From Lachnobacterium bovis (GTDB lineage: Bacteria > Bacillota > Clostridia > Lachnospirales > Lachnospiraceae), in contig NZ_FOGW01000006.1 in NCBI RefSeq assembly GCF_900111325.1, positions 62,001 through 126,000 on the forward strand: a stretch of DNA of 64,000 nucleotides, written 5' to 3'. The notes beneath the pieces are model-generated. The model had not been told where the DNA came from and did not search any database. It saw only the letters and a list, made by a program, of their open reading frames with translations. A program made the translations under genes and the position numbers. How positions within the stretch are numbered: position 1 is the first letter of the stretch; each line of letters opens with the position of its first letter. Positions 1-8,792 of the stretch are shown piece by piece.

Positions 1-21
1 GAAAAAATATGTATTAAAGTG

Positions 22-50
22 TTGACAAAACATTAAATATATGTTATCGT
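22..50 (+). promoter_or_regulatory. Promoter of the infC-rpmI-rplT operon
   Basis: A perfect -35 TTGACA (22-27) is followed after 17 bp by TATCGT (45-50), preceded by the TG of an extended -10 (42-43). Transcription would begin near 57, leaving a leader of about 145 nt before infC. The spacing and the extended -10 make this a convincing vegetative promoter by eye. Confidence 0.7.
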
Positions 51-78
51 ATACGAGTTGTTAGAAAAACAAGTAGAG

Positions 79-187
79 TATCCACTCTCACCTAAGCATG
101 ATTAGATGACTTAGAGTTAATATTTCAAACATCGATTATGTTGTGGAATTACTGTAGTGGATAGTCTTTCTATCCACTATTTTTTTT
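79..187 (+). promoter_or_regulatory. L20-type leader with antiterminator and terminator
   Basis: A 10-bp hairpin, TAGTGGATAG (155-164) with CTATCCACTA (170-179), is followed by eight T residues (180-187) and is an intrinsic terminator placed just before the infC ribosome-binding site. Upstream TATCCACT (79-86) is complementary to AGTGGATA (156-163) and could form a competing antiterminator. A small CTAAG/CTTAG hairpin (92-96 with 110-114) lies between. In Bacillus the infC-rpmI-rplT leader is controlled by ribosomal protein L20 in this way; the same regulator here is inferred from gene order and architecture. Confidence 0.75.
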
Positions 188-201
188 GGAGGTGCAAAAC
201 C

Positions 202-708
202 ATTAGCGAATTAATGATAAATGAACAGATACGAGATAAAGAAGTACGTGTAGTAGGTGCAGACGGTGAACAAATCGGAGTAATGTCAGCGAGAGAAGCT
301 CAGAAGATTGCAGATGAAGCTGGATTAGATTTAGTTAAAATCGCACCAAATGCAAAGCCACCTGTATGTAAGGTGATTGATTACGGAAAATATCGTTACG
401 AATTAGCTCGTAAAGAGAAGGACGCTAAAAAGAAACAGAAGACTGTTGAAGTAAAAGAAATTCGTATTTCACCTAATATTGAAGCAAATGACTTAAATAC
501 AAAGATGAATGCAGCAAAGAAATTCTTAGCTAAGGGAAATAAGGTTAAAGTTACTTTGCGCTTCCGCGGTCGTGAGATGGCTCACATGAATAATAGCAAA
601 CATATCTTAGATGATTTTGCTGAACAGCTTTCTGAAATTGCGGTTGTTGAAAAAGCACCAAAGGTAGAAGGCAGAAGTATCAGCATGGTATTATCTGAAA
701 AAAGATAA
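202..708 (+). CDS. infC: Translation initiation factor IF-3
   Basis: IF-3 binds the 30S subunit, discriminates the start codon and initiator tRNA, and prevents premature 50S joining. The protein (168 aa) has the N-terminal block [13 protein letters not shown], a lysine-rich linker and the C-terminal domain with FRGREMAH, the usual size for the family. I start it at ATT (202-204), nine bases after GGAGG (188-192). An upstream in-frame ATG at 157 lies inside the leader terminator and the next ATG (214) is too far from the Shine-Dalgarno. AUU starts are known for infC in Escherichia coli and Bacillus and allow IF-3 autoregulation. First gene of an operon with rpmI and rplT. Confidence 0.95.
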   Translation: MSELMINEQIRDKEVRVVGADGEQIGVMSAREAQKIADEAGLDLVKIAPNAKPPVCKVIDYGKYRYELARKEKDAKKKQKTVEVKEIRISPNIEANDLNTKMNAAKKFLAKGNKVKVTLRFRGREMAHMNNSKHILDDFAEQLSEIAVVEKAPKVEGRSISMVLSEKR

Positions 709-727
709 TTTTAAGGAGGATTTTAAA

Positions 728-925
728 ATGCCAAAAATTAAGACTAAAAGAGCAGCAGCAAAACGTTTCAAATTAACTGGAACAGGTAAATTAAAGAGAA
801 ATAAAGCTTACAGAAGACATATTTTAACAAAGAAAACTACAAAACTTAAAAGAAGTCTTAGAAAACCAGCTATGACTGATTCAACAAATATCAAGAACAT
901 GAAGAAAATTTTACCATATTTGTAA
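728..925 (+). CDS. rpmI: Ribosomal protein bL35
   Basis: Small basic protein of the 50S subunit, 65 aa, starting [20 protein letters not shown] and containing the KAYRRHIL block typical of bL35. It lies 19 bp after infC with AAGGAGG in the gap and 25 bp before rplT, the standard infC-rpmI-rplT order. Expression is expected to follow the attenuator in front of infC. No cysteine pairs are visible, so it is the zinc-free form. Confidence 0.97.
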   Translation: MPKIKTKRAAAKRFKLTGTGKLKRNKAYRRHILTKKTTKLKRSLRKPAMTDSTNIKNMKKILPYL

Positions 926-950
926 GATTAGGTTAAGGAGGAAACACATA

Positions 951-1307
951 ATGGCAAGAGTTAAAGGCGGTTTAGGCGCTAAAAAAAGACATAATAGAAC
1001 ATTAAAATTAGCAAAAGGTTATAGAGGCGCTAGATCTAAACAATATAGAGTAGCAAAACAGTCTGTAATGAGAGCATTAGCTACATCATATGCAGGACGT
1101 AAACAGAGAAAGAGACAGTTCCGTCAGTTATGGATTGCTCGTATTAACGCAGCAGCTAGAATGAACGGTTTATCATACAGCAAATTCATGTATGGTCTTA
1201 AATTAGCTAACATCGACTTAAACAGAAAAGTATTAGCTGAAATGGCTATCTCTGATGCAGCTGGATTTGCTTCATTAGCTGAGATCGCTAAAGAAAAAAT
1301 TGCTTAA
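951..1307 (+). CDS. rplT: Ribosomal protein bL20
   Basis: 50S assembly protein of 118 aa with a long basic N-terminal helix ([29 protein letters not shown] begins it; key residues are the Arg/Lys clusters) and a globular C-terminal domain ending EKIA. In Firmicutes L20 also represses its own operon by binding the leader RNA, matching the attenuator at 79-187. Shine-Dalgarno AAGGAGG sits about nine bases before ATG. Last gene of the operon; the nearest strong hairpin is at 1507-1539. Confidence 0.97.
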   Translation: MARVKGGLGAKKRHNRTLKLAKGYRGARSKQYRVAKQSVMRALATSYAGRKQRKRQFRQLWIARINAAARMNGLSYSKFMYGLKLANIDLNRKVLAEMAISDAAGFASLAEIAKEKIA

Positions 1308-1834
1308 TTATATTATATAGATAAGATTATATAAATTTGATTAGCTTATGTTATTTCATATTCTTGCTTTAAAGATGATGATGAAAAATAGTGAGAATAT
1401 GAAATGCATTAAAATAGATGATGAATTTTAGATGATGAGAAATGAATATTTTTAACAGGTTATATCCGTACTAATATAACTTGAAAACCTTAATCCGTGA
1501 ATACATATAAAGCCACAGCTTACATAGCTGTGGCTTTATTGCGTCTGAAATTGTTTTTTATTGTTTGTTTGTTATTGAATTTTTAATAAATATTATCATT
1601 GCATATTTCGTTTATTTTTATTGCTGGTACTACGGATGTTTTGGTGTATAGGCTTTGTTTTGTGTATTTTTGCTACTACTTTCAAGTTTTATAGTTGTTA
1701 TTTATTGTTTCTTTGGCATGTTGACATATATATATTGTTTTAGTTTTTTATTTATATGAATATTTTTACTATACAAATATTTTTTTATGATGTAAACTAA
1801 TAAGTGCAATGAAAATGTACAGGAGGATTAAATT
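1308..1834. other. 527-bp non-coding region with three hairpins
   Basis: I see no protein-coding gene here. The first part contains an inverted repeat ATTTCATATTCT/AGAATATGAAAT (1353-1364, 1394-1405), three GATGATGA-like blocks (about 1374-1437) and a GTTATAT/ATATAAC hairpin (1459-1465, 1474-1480), and then the terminator-like stem at 1507-1539. The rest (about 1545-1800) is strongly T-rich on the plus strand. A TTGACA at 1721-1726 has no good -10 at the right distance. The first half could be the rplT 3' UTR or a small RNA. Confidence 0.5.
1507..1540 (+). terminator. Intrinsic terminator downstream of rplT
   Basis: Perfect 14-bp stem ATAAAGCCACAGCT (1507-1520) with AGCTGTGGCTTTAT (1526-1539) and a 5-nt loop. 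The following tract is only moderately T-rich, so termination may be partial. It lies 200 bp beyond rplT and almost 300 bp before galE. Confidence 0.65.
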
Positions 1835-2851
1835 ATGGCAATATTAGTAACAGGTGGAGCTGGATATATCGGAAGTCATACTTGCGTTGAATTATTACAA
1901 GCAGGCTATGAAGTGGTAGTGTATGATAATTTATCTAACTCATCAGTACAGTCTTTGGATAGAGTAAAAAATATTACTGGAAAAGAAGTAAAATTTTATA
2001 AGGGTGATATCTTAGATAGAGATAGACTTGAAGAAGTTTTTGAAAAGGAAAACATTGACAGTTGTATTCATTTTGCAGGATTAAAAGCTGTTGGTGAGTC
2101 TGTTCAAAAACCATGGGAATATTATGAGAATAACATAACAGGCACATTAGTATTAGTTGATGTAATGAGAAAACATAATTGCAAAAATATTATTTTTTCA
2201 TCTTCAGCAACAGTTTATGGGGAGCCAAAACAGATTCCTATTACAGAAGAGTGTCCTAAAGGACAGTGTACAAATCCTTATGGATGGACAAAGTCTATGC
2301 TTGAACAAGTTTTATCAGATATCCAGAAAGCTGATAATGAATGGAATGTAATTCTATTAAGATATTTCAATCCAATTGGTGCTCATAAGAGTGGAACAAT
2401 GGGTGAGAATCCAAATGGTATTCCAAACAACTTAATGCCTTACATTACTCAGGTTGCAGTTGGTAAGTTGAAAGAATTAGGAGTATTTGGTAATGATTAT
2501 GATACTCCAGATGGAACTGGTGTAAGGGATTACATTCACGTTGTAGATTTAGCAAAAGGTCACGTTAAGGCTTTAAATAAACTTAAAGAAAATGCAGGAT
2601 TATCTATTTATAATCTTGGAACAGGACATGGATATAGCGTTCTTGATATTGTTAAGAATTTTGAATTGGCAAATGGCATTAAAATTCCTTACCAAATCAA
2701 ACCAAGACGTTCAGGAGATATTGCAACTTGCTATTGTGATCCAACAAAGGCAGAAAAAGAATTGGGCTGGAAAGCAGAAAATGGAATAAAAGAAATGTGT
2801 GAAGATGCATGGAGATGGCAGAAGAACAATCCAAACGGATATGAAGATTAA
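1835..2851 (+). CDS. galE: UDP-glucose 4-epimerase
   Basis: Interconverts UDP-glucose and UDP-galactose in the Leloir pathway using tightly bound NAD+. The protein (338 aa, normal length) is an extended short-chain dehydrogenase: Rossmann motif GGAGYIGS at residues 7-14, SSSATVYG around the catalytic Ser/Thr, and the catalytic pair Tyr149/Lys153 in [15 protein letters not shown] and the [10 protein letters not shown] block are typical of GalE. It stands alone, behind AGGAGG, with a terminator after it. Supply of UDP-galactose for surface polysaccharide or galactose use is inferred; no other Leloir gene is nearby. Confidence 0.95.
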   Translation: MAILVTGGAGYIGSHTCVELLQAGYEVVVYDNLSNSSVQSLDRVKNITGKEVKFYKGDILDRDRLEEVFEKENIDSCIHFAGLKAVGESVQKPWEYYENNITGTLVLVDVMRKHNCKNIIFSSSATVYGEPKQIPITEECPKGQCTNPYGWTKSMLEQVLSDIQKADNEWNVILLRYFNPIGAHKSGTMGENPNGIPNNLMPYITQVAVGKLKELGVFGNDYDTPDGTGVRDYIHVVDLAKGHVKALNKLKENAGLSIYNLGTGHGYSVLDIVKNFELANGIKIPYQIKPRRSGDIATCYCDPTKAEKELGWKAENGIKEMCEDAWRWQKNNPNGYED

Positions 2852-2911
2852 TTGAAATCATTAATGCAAAGCAATTAACACAAAAAAGTTTAATACAAAA
2901 ATACTAGTACA

Positions 2912-2955
2912 AAACCCTACAAAGATAATTGCAAAAATCTTTGTAGGGTTTATTT
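2912..2955 (+). terminator. Terminator after galE
   Basis: 15-bp perfect stem AAACCCTACAAAGAT (2912-2926) with ATCTTTGTAGGGTTT (2937-2951), 10-nt loop, followed by a T-rich ATTTAT tail. Confidence 0.75.
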
Positions 2956-3006
2956 ATGCGCATTTAAATTTCATATTTGTTTATATTTATCATTTGGAGT
3001 TCTAGA

Positions 3007-3039
3007 AAATAAAAAACACATAGCGTATACTATGTGTTT
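3007..3039 (-). terminator. Terminator of the minus-strand tRNA-Glu
   Basis: Stem AAACACATAG (3014-3023) with CTATGTGTTT (3030-3039). Read on the minus strand it is followed by a T-rich run (complement of 3007-3013) and lies 37 bp past the tRNA 3' end. Confidence 0.75.
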
Positions 3040-3076
3040 CTTATCGGGTTGGGCTATTCAAAATAATAAATAGCAG

Positions 3077-3148
3077 CAGTTCGTACGGGAATCGAACCCG
3101 TGATTCCGCCTTGAGAGGGCGGCGTCTTAACCGCTTGACCAACGAACC
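3077..3148 (-). tRNA. tRNA-Glu (anticodon CTC)
   Basis: Read on the minus strand the 72-nt sequence folds as a tRNA: acceptor GGTTCGT with ACGAACT, D-arm around GGTCAAGCGGTTAAGAC, anticodon stem CCGCC/GGCGG with loop CTCTCAA giving anticodon CTC (codon GAG), and T-loop GGTTCGATTCC. The 3' CCA is not encoded. Identity as glutamate comes from the anticodon and the general sequence. It is an isolated tRNA with its own promoter (3156-3184) and terminator (3007-3039). Confidence 0.95.
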
Positions 3149-3155
3149 GTTAATG

Positions 3156-3184
3156 ATTATATCATGCATTAAAAATAAATGCAA
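3156..3184 (-). promoter_or_regulatory. Promoter of tRNA-Glu
   Basis: On the minus strand: TTGCAT (-35, plus coordinates 3179-3184), 17-bp spacer, TATAAT (3156-3161) with the upstream TG of an extended -10. It is eight bases from the mature tRNA 5' end, leaving a very short 5' leader. Confidence 0.75.
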
Positions 3185-3202
3185 GTATATCTTAAAAAAA
3201 AC

Positions 3203-3231
3203 TTGCTTTTTAATATATAAAGTGTTAATAT
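3203..3231 (+). promoter_or_regulatory. Probable promoter of the rimP-nusA-infB operon
   Basis: TTGCTT (3203-3208), 17-bp spacer, TAATAT (3226-3231) with an extended TG (3223-3224). The -10 is only a 4/6 match, so the call rests on the spacing, the TG and the position ahead of the leader hairpins. Confidence 0.5.
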
Positions 3232-3252
3232 ATAACAAGAGAGTTAATTGTG

Positions 3253-3328
3253 TTGAGAGAGGAAGATTTCCTCTCTCAATTTATGTATTAGGCAAGTTCG
3301 TTCTTAGTTTTGACTAGAACGAACTTTT
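3253..3328 (+). promoter_or_regulatory. Two leader hairpins ahead of rimP
   Basis: Hairpin 1: TTGAGAGAGGAA (3253-3264) with TTCCTCTCTCAA (3268-3279), perfect 12 bp, 3-nt loop, followed by TTTATG. Hairpin 2: AAGTTCGTTCT (3294-3304) with AGAACGAACTT (3316-3326), 11 bp, followed by a short TTTTA tract. Both lie between the probable promoter and rimP. The Bacillus nusA operon leader carries a NusA-dependent terminator that autoregulates the operon; a similar role here is an inference. Confidence 0.6.
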
Positions 3329-3356
3329 ATGATGAAAAGAAAAGAGGTGCAGATAG

Positions 3357-3821
3357 ATGGCAAGAGGCAAAGTTTATGAAGATAAAACAACAGAATTGAT
3401 TATGCCAATAGTTGAAAGAATGGGCTTTGAACTAGTGGATGTTGAATTTGTAAAAGAAGGTAGCACCTGGTATTTAAGAGCTTATATTGATAAAGAAGGT
3501 GGAATTTCTGTTAATGACTGTGAAGCAGTTGCTCGTGAGATGAACGAGATACTTGACAGAGAAGATTATATAGAAGAATCATATATTTTTGAAGTTAGTT
3601 CGCCGGGATTAGGCAGACCGTTAAAAAAAGAAAAAGATTATGTGCGTAATCTCAATAAAATGGTAGAAATTAAGACATATCGTATGATTGAACGTCGTAA
3701 GGAATTTTCAGGTATATTAAAGGCATATGACAAAGATACAGTGACTATTGTTGAAGATGACAATGAGTTGATTTTTGCAAAAGCAGATATTGCCTTAATC
3801 AGAGAATACATAGATTTTTAG
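3357..3821 (+). CDS. rimP: Ribosome maturation factor RimP
   Basis: RimP assists late 30S subunit assembly around the S12/S5 region. The 154-aa protein has the N-terminal alpha-beta domain with GFELVDVEFVKEG and LRAYIDKEGGISVNDC, the SSPGLGRPL signature and a C-terminal SH3-like domain. It opens the rimP-nusA-rnpM-ylxQ-infB-rbfA operon and is preceded by GAGGTG and two leader hairpins. Length and motifs are ordinary for the family. Confidence 0.95.
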   Translation: MARGKVYEDKTTELIMPIVERMGFELVDVEFVKEGSTWYLRAYIDKEGGISVNDCEAVAREMNEILDREDYIEESYIFEVSSPGLGRPLKKEKDYVRNLNKMVEIKTYRMIERRKEFSGILKAYDKDTVTIVEDDNELIFAKADIALIREYIDF

Positions 3822-3854
3822 CATTAGATAACATATTTAGGAGGATATAAAAAA

Positions 3855-5039
3855 ATGAGTAATAACGAGTTATTAGATGCGTTGAATATATTAGTAAAGG
3901 AAAAAAATATTAGTAAGGATACTCTTTTAGAGGCAATTGAAACATCTTTAGTAACAGCATGTAAAAATCATTTCGGTACATCTGAAAATGTTAAAGTTTT
4001 TATAAATCAAGAAACAGGAACATTCCATTGCTATCAAGTAAAAGAAGTTGTTGAAGAAGTAATGGATCCAGTTTGTGAAATATCATTATCAGATGCTCAC
4101 AATATTGATGGAGCATATAATCTTGGTGATATGGTTAATGTAGAAGTTAAATCTAAAGAATTTGGTAGAATTTCTACTCAAATTGCTAAGAATGTAATTT
4201 TACAGAAAATCAGAGAAGAAGAAAGAAAAGCTGTTTTTGATGAATATTACAGCAAAGAAAAAGAAGTTGTAACAGGTGTAGTTCAAAGATATCTTGGAAG
4301 AAACGTAAGTATTAATTTAGGTAAGGCTGATGCTATTTTAACTGAAAATGAGCAGATAAAAGGTGAAGTTTTCAATCCAACAGAAAGAATTAAGGTTTAT
4401 ATTTTAGAAGTTAAAACAACAAATAGAGGACCTAAGATCTTAGTATCAAGAACACATCCAGAATTAGTTAAGAGATTGTTCGAATCAGAAGTTACAGAAG
4501 TAAAAGATGGCATTGTAGAAATCAAAGCTATTGCAAGAGAAGCTGGAAGCAGAACTAAAATTGCAGTATACTCTAATAATCCAGATGTTGATCCAGTTGG
4601 TGCATGCGTTGGTATGAATGGTGCAAGAGTTAACGCTATCGTTGAAGAACTTCGTGGCGAGAAAATTGATATCGTTACATGGAACGAGAATCCAGCAATT
4701 TTAATCCAGAATGCTCTTAGCCCAGCAAAAGTTATTTCAGTTATCGCTGATGATGAAGAAAAAACAGCAAAAGTAGTTGTACCAGATTATCAGTTATCAT
4801 TAGCAATTGGTAAAGAAGGTCAAAATGCTAGATTAGCTGCTAGACTTACAGGATTTAAAATTGATATTAAGAGTGAAACACAAGCAAGAGAATCTGGCGA
4901 TTTACTTGATTATGAACATGAATATGAAGAGGAAAATGAAGTAAATGATGATTTCTTAAATGAAAAAGTAGAAACATCAGAAGATTTTAGTGAAGTAGAT
5001 TCATTTGACGAAGGCTTCTATGATGAATTCGAGGAGTAA
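3855..5039 (+). CDS. nusA: Transcription termination/antitermination factor NusA
   Basis: NusA binds RNA polymerase and modulates pausing, intrinsic termination and antitermination. The 394-aa protein has an N-terminal RNAP-binding domain, an S1 domain near residues 135-200, and two KH domains, with GACVGMNGARVNAI and LAIGKEGQNARLAARLTG as the KH signatures. A strongly acidic tail follows (about 350-394, rich in Glu/Asp). This is the short Firmicute form without the proteobacterial acidic repeats. RBS AGGAGG. The stop codon is followed after two bases by the next start. Confidence 0.96.
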   Translation: MSNNELLDALNILVKEKNISKDTLLEAIETSLVTACKNHFGTSENVKVFINQETGTFHCYQVKEVVEEVMDPVCEISLSDAHNIDGAYNLGDMVNVEVKSKEFGRISTQIAKNVILQKIREEERKAVFDEYYSKEKEVVTGVVQRYLGRNVSINLGKADAILTENEQIKGEVFNPTERIKVYILEVKTTNRGPKILVSRTHPELVKRLFESEVTEVKDGIVEIKAIAREAGSRTKIAVYSNNPDVDPVGACVGMNGARVNAIVEELRGEKIDIVTWNENPAILIQNALSPAKVISVIADDEEKTAKVVVPDYQLSLAIGKEGQNARLAARLTGFKIDIKSETQARESGDLLDYEHEYEEENEVNDDFLNEKVETSEDFSEVDSFDEGFYDEFEE

Positions 5040-5041
5040 AA

Positions 5042-5311
5042 ATGGCAAATAAAAAAATACCTTTAAGACGATGCGTAGGTTGTGGAGAAATGTTCCCTAA
5101 GAAAGAATTAATTAGGGTGATTAAAACTCCAGAAGATGAAATCGTTGTCGATATGACTAGCAAAAAAAATGGACGTGGTGCATATATTTGTAACAATGTC
5201 GAATGTTTTTCTAAAGCTAAAAAAAATAAAGGCCTAGAAAAGACATTGAAATCAGCTATTTCATGTGAGACATACGATAGTCTTGAAAAGGAGATAAGAA
5301 ATGCAAAATAG
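5042..5311 (+). CDS. rnpM: RNase P modulator RnpM (YlxR)
   Basis: 89-aa protein of the YlxR family, with the family signature RRCVGCGEMFPKKELIR at the N-terminus and GRGAYICNNVECFSKAKKNK further on, a patch that binds RNA in the known structures. YlxR was reported in Bacillus to bind the RNase P RNA and inhibit the enzyme, hence RnpM. Its Shine-Dalgarno GAGGAG lies inside the end of nusA, two bases upstream, so the two are probably translationally coupled. Overlaps ylxQ by 11 bp. Confidence 0.9.
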   Translation: MANKKIPLRRCVGCGEMFPKKELIRVIKTPEDEIVVDMTSKKNGRGAYICNNVECFSKAKKNKGLEKTLKSAISCETYDSLEKEIRNAK

Positions 5312-5600
5312 GACATTATCCATGATTGGAATTGCTGCAAAAGCTGGAAAAATTGTAAGTGGAGAATTTTCTACTGAAAAAGCTATTAAAGAATTTAAAG
5401 CATATCTAGTTATTGTAGCAGGAGATGCTTCTGAGAATACAAAGAAAAAATTTAGAAATTCTACAGAATTTTATGAAGTAAAGTATGTTGAATTATCTAA
5501 TAAAGACGAATTAGGTCAATGTATTGGAAAAGAATTTAGAGCAAGTATTGCCGTGACAGATGAGAATTTGGCTAATGCAATACTAAAAACTATAGATTAA
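5301..5600 (+). CDS. ylxQ: L7Ae-family RNA-binding protein YlxQ
   Basis: 99-aa protein of the L7Ae/L30e/S12e fold, which recognises kink-turn RNA. LSMIGIAAKAGKIVSGEFSTEKAIK and LVIVAGDASENTKKK match the conserved core. It sits in the fixed slot between rnpM and infB in Firmicutes; the exact RNA target is not established. The start overlaps the last codons of rnpM, with AAGGAG ahead of ATG. Confidence 0.88.
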   Translation: MQNRTLSMIGIAAKAGKIVSGEFSTEKAIKEFKAYLVIVAGDASENTKKKFRNSTEFYEVKYVELSNKDELGQCIGKEFRASIAVTDENLANAILKTID

Positions 5601-5629
5601 AAAATTGAATAACGGAGGTAACTTATTAT

Positions 5630-8407
5630 ATGGCAAAAATCAAAGTTCATGAACTTGCAAAAGAATTGAACATAAAATCAAAAGACATAATTGAAGCTTT
5701 AAAAGGTTCTGATTATGAAGTTAAATCAGCTAATAGTTCGTTAGAAGATGATGGTATTGTAGAAGTGAAAAAAAAGTTTAAAGCCAATGCAAATAAGAGC
5801 CACGGCGAAGTAAAAGCTGATGAAAGACCAAAGAAAAAAGCATCAATTTCAGCTGTTTATAATGCCCAATATAGTAAGGAGGGACGCCGTCAAAGTGGAA
5901 AAGATTCGCGAAACGGCGAGCCTAAAAGAGCTAATAAAGCTAACAGAAAAAAAGAGCAAGCTAAGACAGAGCAGCATTCAATTATAAAGCCAAGACCAGT
6001 TGGCGAGCGTGCGCTTAGACCTATTAGCGAAAGAACAGCAAGTAATAATGGAGACGAAGATTTGAAGAAAAATGTAAGCAAAGCTGATAATAAAGATCGT
6101 CAGCAACAAAGAACAAATAGAAATGATAGAAACAATTCTAACGTAGGACGTAACGATAGAAGAAACGATAAAAACGGAGATAGAAACAACGATAGAAGAA
6201 ACAGTGAAAAGAGAAATGACAGAGATTTTTCTAAGAATGGAAGAAGTTTCGAAGGCCGTGGAGATAGAAACAACAATCGTGGAGATAGAAACAACGATAG
6301 AAGAAACGACAGAAACAACAATCGTGGAGATAGAAATAACGATAGAAGAAATGACAGAAACAACGATAGAAACAACGATAGAAACAATGATAGAAGAAAC
6401 GATAGAAGAAATGACAGAGATTCTTCAAATAATAGAAATGATCGTTTCGGTAAATCAGGATTTACTAAAGATGTCATGCCTGCAGTAGAAGAAGGCGGAA
6501 AAGAAACAAGAAATCGTAATAATAAGAGAAATAATAATAATACTAGAAGAGATCACGATAAACTTGGTAAGAAAAAAGAAAATTATGTAAACTTAGAGAA
6601 ACATGGTGGTAAGAAAAAACCTCAACCACAACCTAAGAAAGAAGAAGAAGATGTAATCAAGACAATTATCTTACCAGATAATCTTACAATTAGAGAATTA
6701 GCTGATAAGATGAAAGTTCAACCAGCTACTATCATTAAGAAATTATTCTTAAAAGGTGAAATGGTTACTGTAAATCAGGACGTTGATTTCGAAAAAGCTG
6801 AAGAAATTGCACTAGAATTCAATTGTATCTGTGAACATGAAGTTAAAGTTGATGTTATTGCAGAGTTATTAAAAGAAGCAGAAGAGGATCCAGAGAAGTT
6901 AGTACCAAGAGCTCCTGTAGTATGTGTAATGGGTCACGTTGATCATGGTAAGACATCATTACTTGATGCTATTAGATCAACAAGAGTAACTGATAAAGAA
7001 GCTGGTGGAATTACACAGCATATTGGTGCGTCTGTTGTACCTATTAATGGACATGATATCACATTCCTTGATACACCTGGTCATGAGGCATTTACAGCAA
7101 TGCGTATGCGTGGTGCTAATTCTACTGATATCGCGGTATTAGTAGTAGCTGCTGATGACGGTGTTATGCCACAGACAGTTGAAGCTATTAATCATGCTAA
7201 AGCAGCTGGTGTAGAAATAATTGTTGCAGTTAACAAAATGGATAAACCAAGTGCTAATATTGAAAAAGTTAAACAAGAATTAGCTGAATATGAGTTGATT
7301 CCAGAAGATTGGGGCGGAAGCACTATTTTCTGTCCAGTTTCTGCTAAGTCAGGTGAAGGTATCACAAACTTATTAGAAATGATTCTTTTAACAGCTGAAG
7401 TACTTGAATTGAAAGCAAATCCAGACAGAAATGCTAGAGGTATTGTGATCGAGGCTCAGCTAGATAAAGGTAGAGGTTCAGTTGCAACTGTATTAGTTCA
7501 AAAGGGAACTTTACATGTTGGTGATCCAATTGCATGTGGATGCAGTTATGGTAAAGTACGTGCAATGATTAATGATAAAGGTGAAAGAGTTAAAGTTGCA
7601 GGTCCATCACAACCAGTTGAAATTTTAGGTTTAAATAACGTACCTGAAGCTGGTGATATTTTCGTATGTATGGATAATGAAAAAGAAGCTAAATCTTTTG
7701 CAGATACATTTATCGCAGAAGGTAAGAATAAATTACTTGAAGAAACTAAGTCTAAGATGTCATTAGATGACTTATTCTCACAAATTCAGTCAGGTAATAT
7801 GAAAGAATTAGCGATTGTTGTTAAAGCTGATGTTCAGGGTTCTGTTGAGGCAGTTAAACAATCATTAGTTAAATTATCAAATGACGAAGTTGTTGTTAAA
7901 GTTATTCATGGTGGCGTTGGTGCTATTAATGAATCAGATGTTATTCTTGCATCAGCTTCAAATGCTATTATCATCGGATTTAATGTTAGACCAGATCCAA
8001 TTGCTAAGGCAACTGCAGATAGAGAAGGCGTTGATGTTAGATTATACAAAGTAATCTATAGTGCTATTGAAGATGTAGAAGCTGCTATGAAGGGTATGTT
8101 AGATCCTGTATTTGAAGAAAAAGTTATCGGTCATGCAGAAATTAGACAGATCTTTAAAGCATCTGGAATTGGTAACATCGCTGGTTCATATGTATTAGAT
8201 GGATGCTTCGAGAGAGGGTGTAAAGTTAGAATTTCTCGTGAAGGAGAGCAAATCTTTGAGGGCGATTTAGCTTCACTTAAGAGATATAAAGATGACGTTA
8301 AGGAAGTTAAAGCTGGATTTGAGTGCGGTTTAGTATTTGAGGGCTTTAATGAAATTAAAGAATTAGATATTGTTGAAGCATATAAAATGGTTGAAGTACC
8401 ACGTTAA
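5630..8407 (+). CDS. infB: Translation initiation factor IF-2
   Basis: GTPase that delivers initiator fMet-tRNA to the 30S complex and promotes subunit joining. The 925-aa protein starts with an IF2-N domain (about 1-50), then a long low-complexity basic linker (about 55-330) dominated by Asn-Asp-Arg repeats, a second IF2-N-like domain (about 345-400), and the G domain with GHVDHGKT at 435-442, DTPGHEAF, and NKMDKP, followed by the C-terminal beta-barrel and tRNA-binding domains ending YKMVEVPR. The domain order is standard; the repeat linker is unusually repetitive. RBS CGGAGG. Confidence 0.97.
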   Translation: MAKIKVHELAKELNIKSKDIIEALKGSDYEVKSANSSLEDDGIVEVKKKFKANANKSHGEVKADERPKKKASISAVYNAQYSKEGRRQSGKDSRNGEPKRANKANRKKEQAKTEQHSIIKPRPVGERALRPISERTASNNGDEDLKKNVSKADNKDRQQQRTNRNDRNNSNVGRNDRRNDKNGDRNNDRRNSEKRNDRDFSKNGRSFEGRGDRNNNRGDRNNDRRNDRNNNRGDRNNDRRNDRNNDRNNDRNNDRRNDRRNDRDSSNNRNDRFGKSGFTKDVMPAVEEGGKETRNRNNKRNNNNTRRDHDKLGKKKENYVNLEKHGGKKKPQPQPKKEEEDVIKTIILPDNLTIRELADKMKVQPATIIKKLFLKGEMVTVNQDVDFEKAEEIALEFNCICEHEVKVDVIAELLKEAEEDPEKLVPRAPVVCVMGHVDHGKTSLLDAIRSTRVTDKEAGGITQHIGASVVPINGHDITFLDTPGHEAFTAMRMRGANSTDIAVLVVAADDGVMPQTVEAINHAKAAGVEIIVAVNKMDKPSANIEKVKQELAEYELIPEDWGGSTIFCPVSAKSGEGITNLLEMILLTAEVLELKANPDRNARGIVIEAQLDKGRGSVATVLVQKGTLHVGDPIACGCSYGKVRAMINDKGERVKVAGPSQPVEILGLNNVPEAGDIFVCMDNEKEAKSFADTFIAEGKNKLLEETKSKMSLDDLFSQIQSGNMKELAIVVKADVQGSVEAVKQSLVKLSNDEVVVKVIHGGVGAINESDVILASASNAIIIGFNVRPDPIAKATADREGVDVRLYKVIYSAIEDVEAAMKGMLDPVFEEKVIGHAEIRQIFKASGIGNIAGSYVLDGCFERGCKVRISREGEQIFEGDLASLKRYKDDVKEVKAGFECGLVFEGFNEIKELDIVEAYKMVEVPR
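6109..6431 (+). repeat. Degenerate short tandem repeats inside infB
   Basis: Coding DNA built from variants of GATAGAAACAAC, GATAGAAGAAAC and GGAGATAGAAACAACGATAG, giving repeated DRNN, DRRN and [10 protein letters not shown] protein units. Some nearly identical stretches recur within tens of bases (for example around 6262 and 6326). Such repeats are prone to slippage, and any length change must keep frame. They also create long spurious reading frames on both strands. Confidence 0.8.
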
Positions 8408-8425
8408 TTTTCATAGGAGATAAAT

Positions 8426-8782
8426 ATGAGAAAGAACAGTATAAAAAATATTAGGATTAACGAAGAAGTTATGAGAGAACTTAGTAACATTATTCGTAAT
8501 GAGATAAAAGATCCTAGAATAAATCCTTTTACAAGCATTGTTGCTGTTGAGGTTGCACCTGATTTAAAAACAGCTAAAGCATATATCAGTGTGTTAGGCG
8601 ATGAAAAATCTCAGGAAGATACAATGGCAGGTTTAAAATCAGCAGAAGGTTTTGTAAGAAAAAAATTAGCTAAGAATATTAATCTTAGAAATACACCTGA
8701 GATTAAATTTATTTTGGATCAATCAATTGAGTATGGAGTAAATATGTCTAGAAAAATTGATGAAATAAATAACAATAATTAG
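8426..8782 (+). CDS. rbfA: Ribosome-binding factor A
   Basis: 118-aa KH-type protein that binds the 30S subunit during 16S 5'-end maturation. INEEVMRELSNIIRNEIKDPRI and the TAKAYISVLGDE strand are characteristic, as is the C-terminal EYGVNMSRKIDEI. It lies 18 bp after infB with AGGAG ahead of ATG. A hairpin-plus-T-run follows and may partly separate it from nrnA and truB. Confidence 0.95.
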   Translation: MRKNSIKNIRINEEVMRELSNIIRNEIKDPRINPFTSIVAVEVAPDLKTAKAYISVLGDEKSQEDTMAGLKSAEGFVRKKLAKNINLRNTPEIKFILDQSIEYGVNMSRKIDEINNNN

Positions 8783-8792
8783 CAAATAGTAT

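Noticed and set aside
157..201. Upstream ATG start for infC at 157
   Set aside because: It lies in the terminator stem and before the Shine-Dalgarno; ATT 202 has correct spacing and family precedent.
1721..1760. TTGACA as -35 of a galE promoter
   Set aside because: No acceptable -10 lies 16-18 bp downstream, so I do not call it.
3041..3317. Small reading frames on both strands over the tRNA
   Set aside because: They run through tRNA-Glu, its promoter and leader hairpins, and have no coding signature.
6100..6477. Long minus-strand and shifted-frame reading frames over the infB repeats (Leu/Ser/Phe-rich or Glu/Thr/Ile-rich)
   Set aside because: They are by-products of the repeated GATAGAAAC-type DNA, have no Shine-Dalgarno and no family resemblance, while infB fully explains the region.
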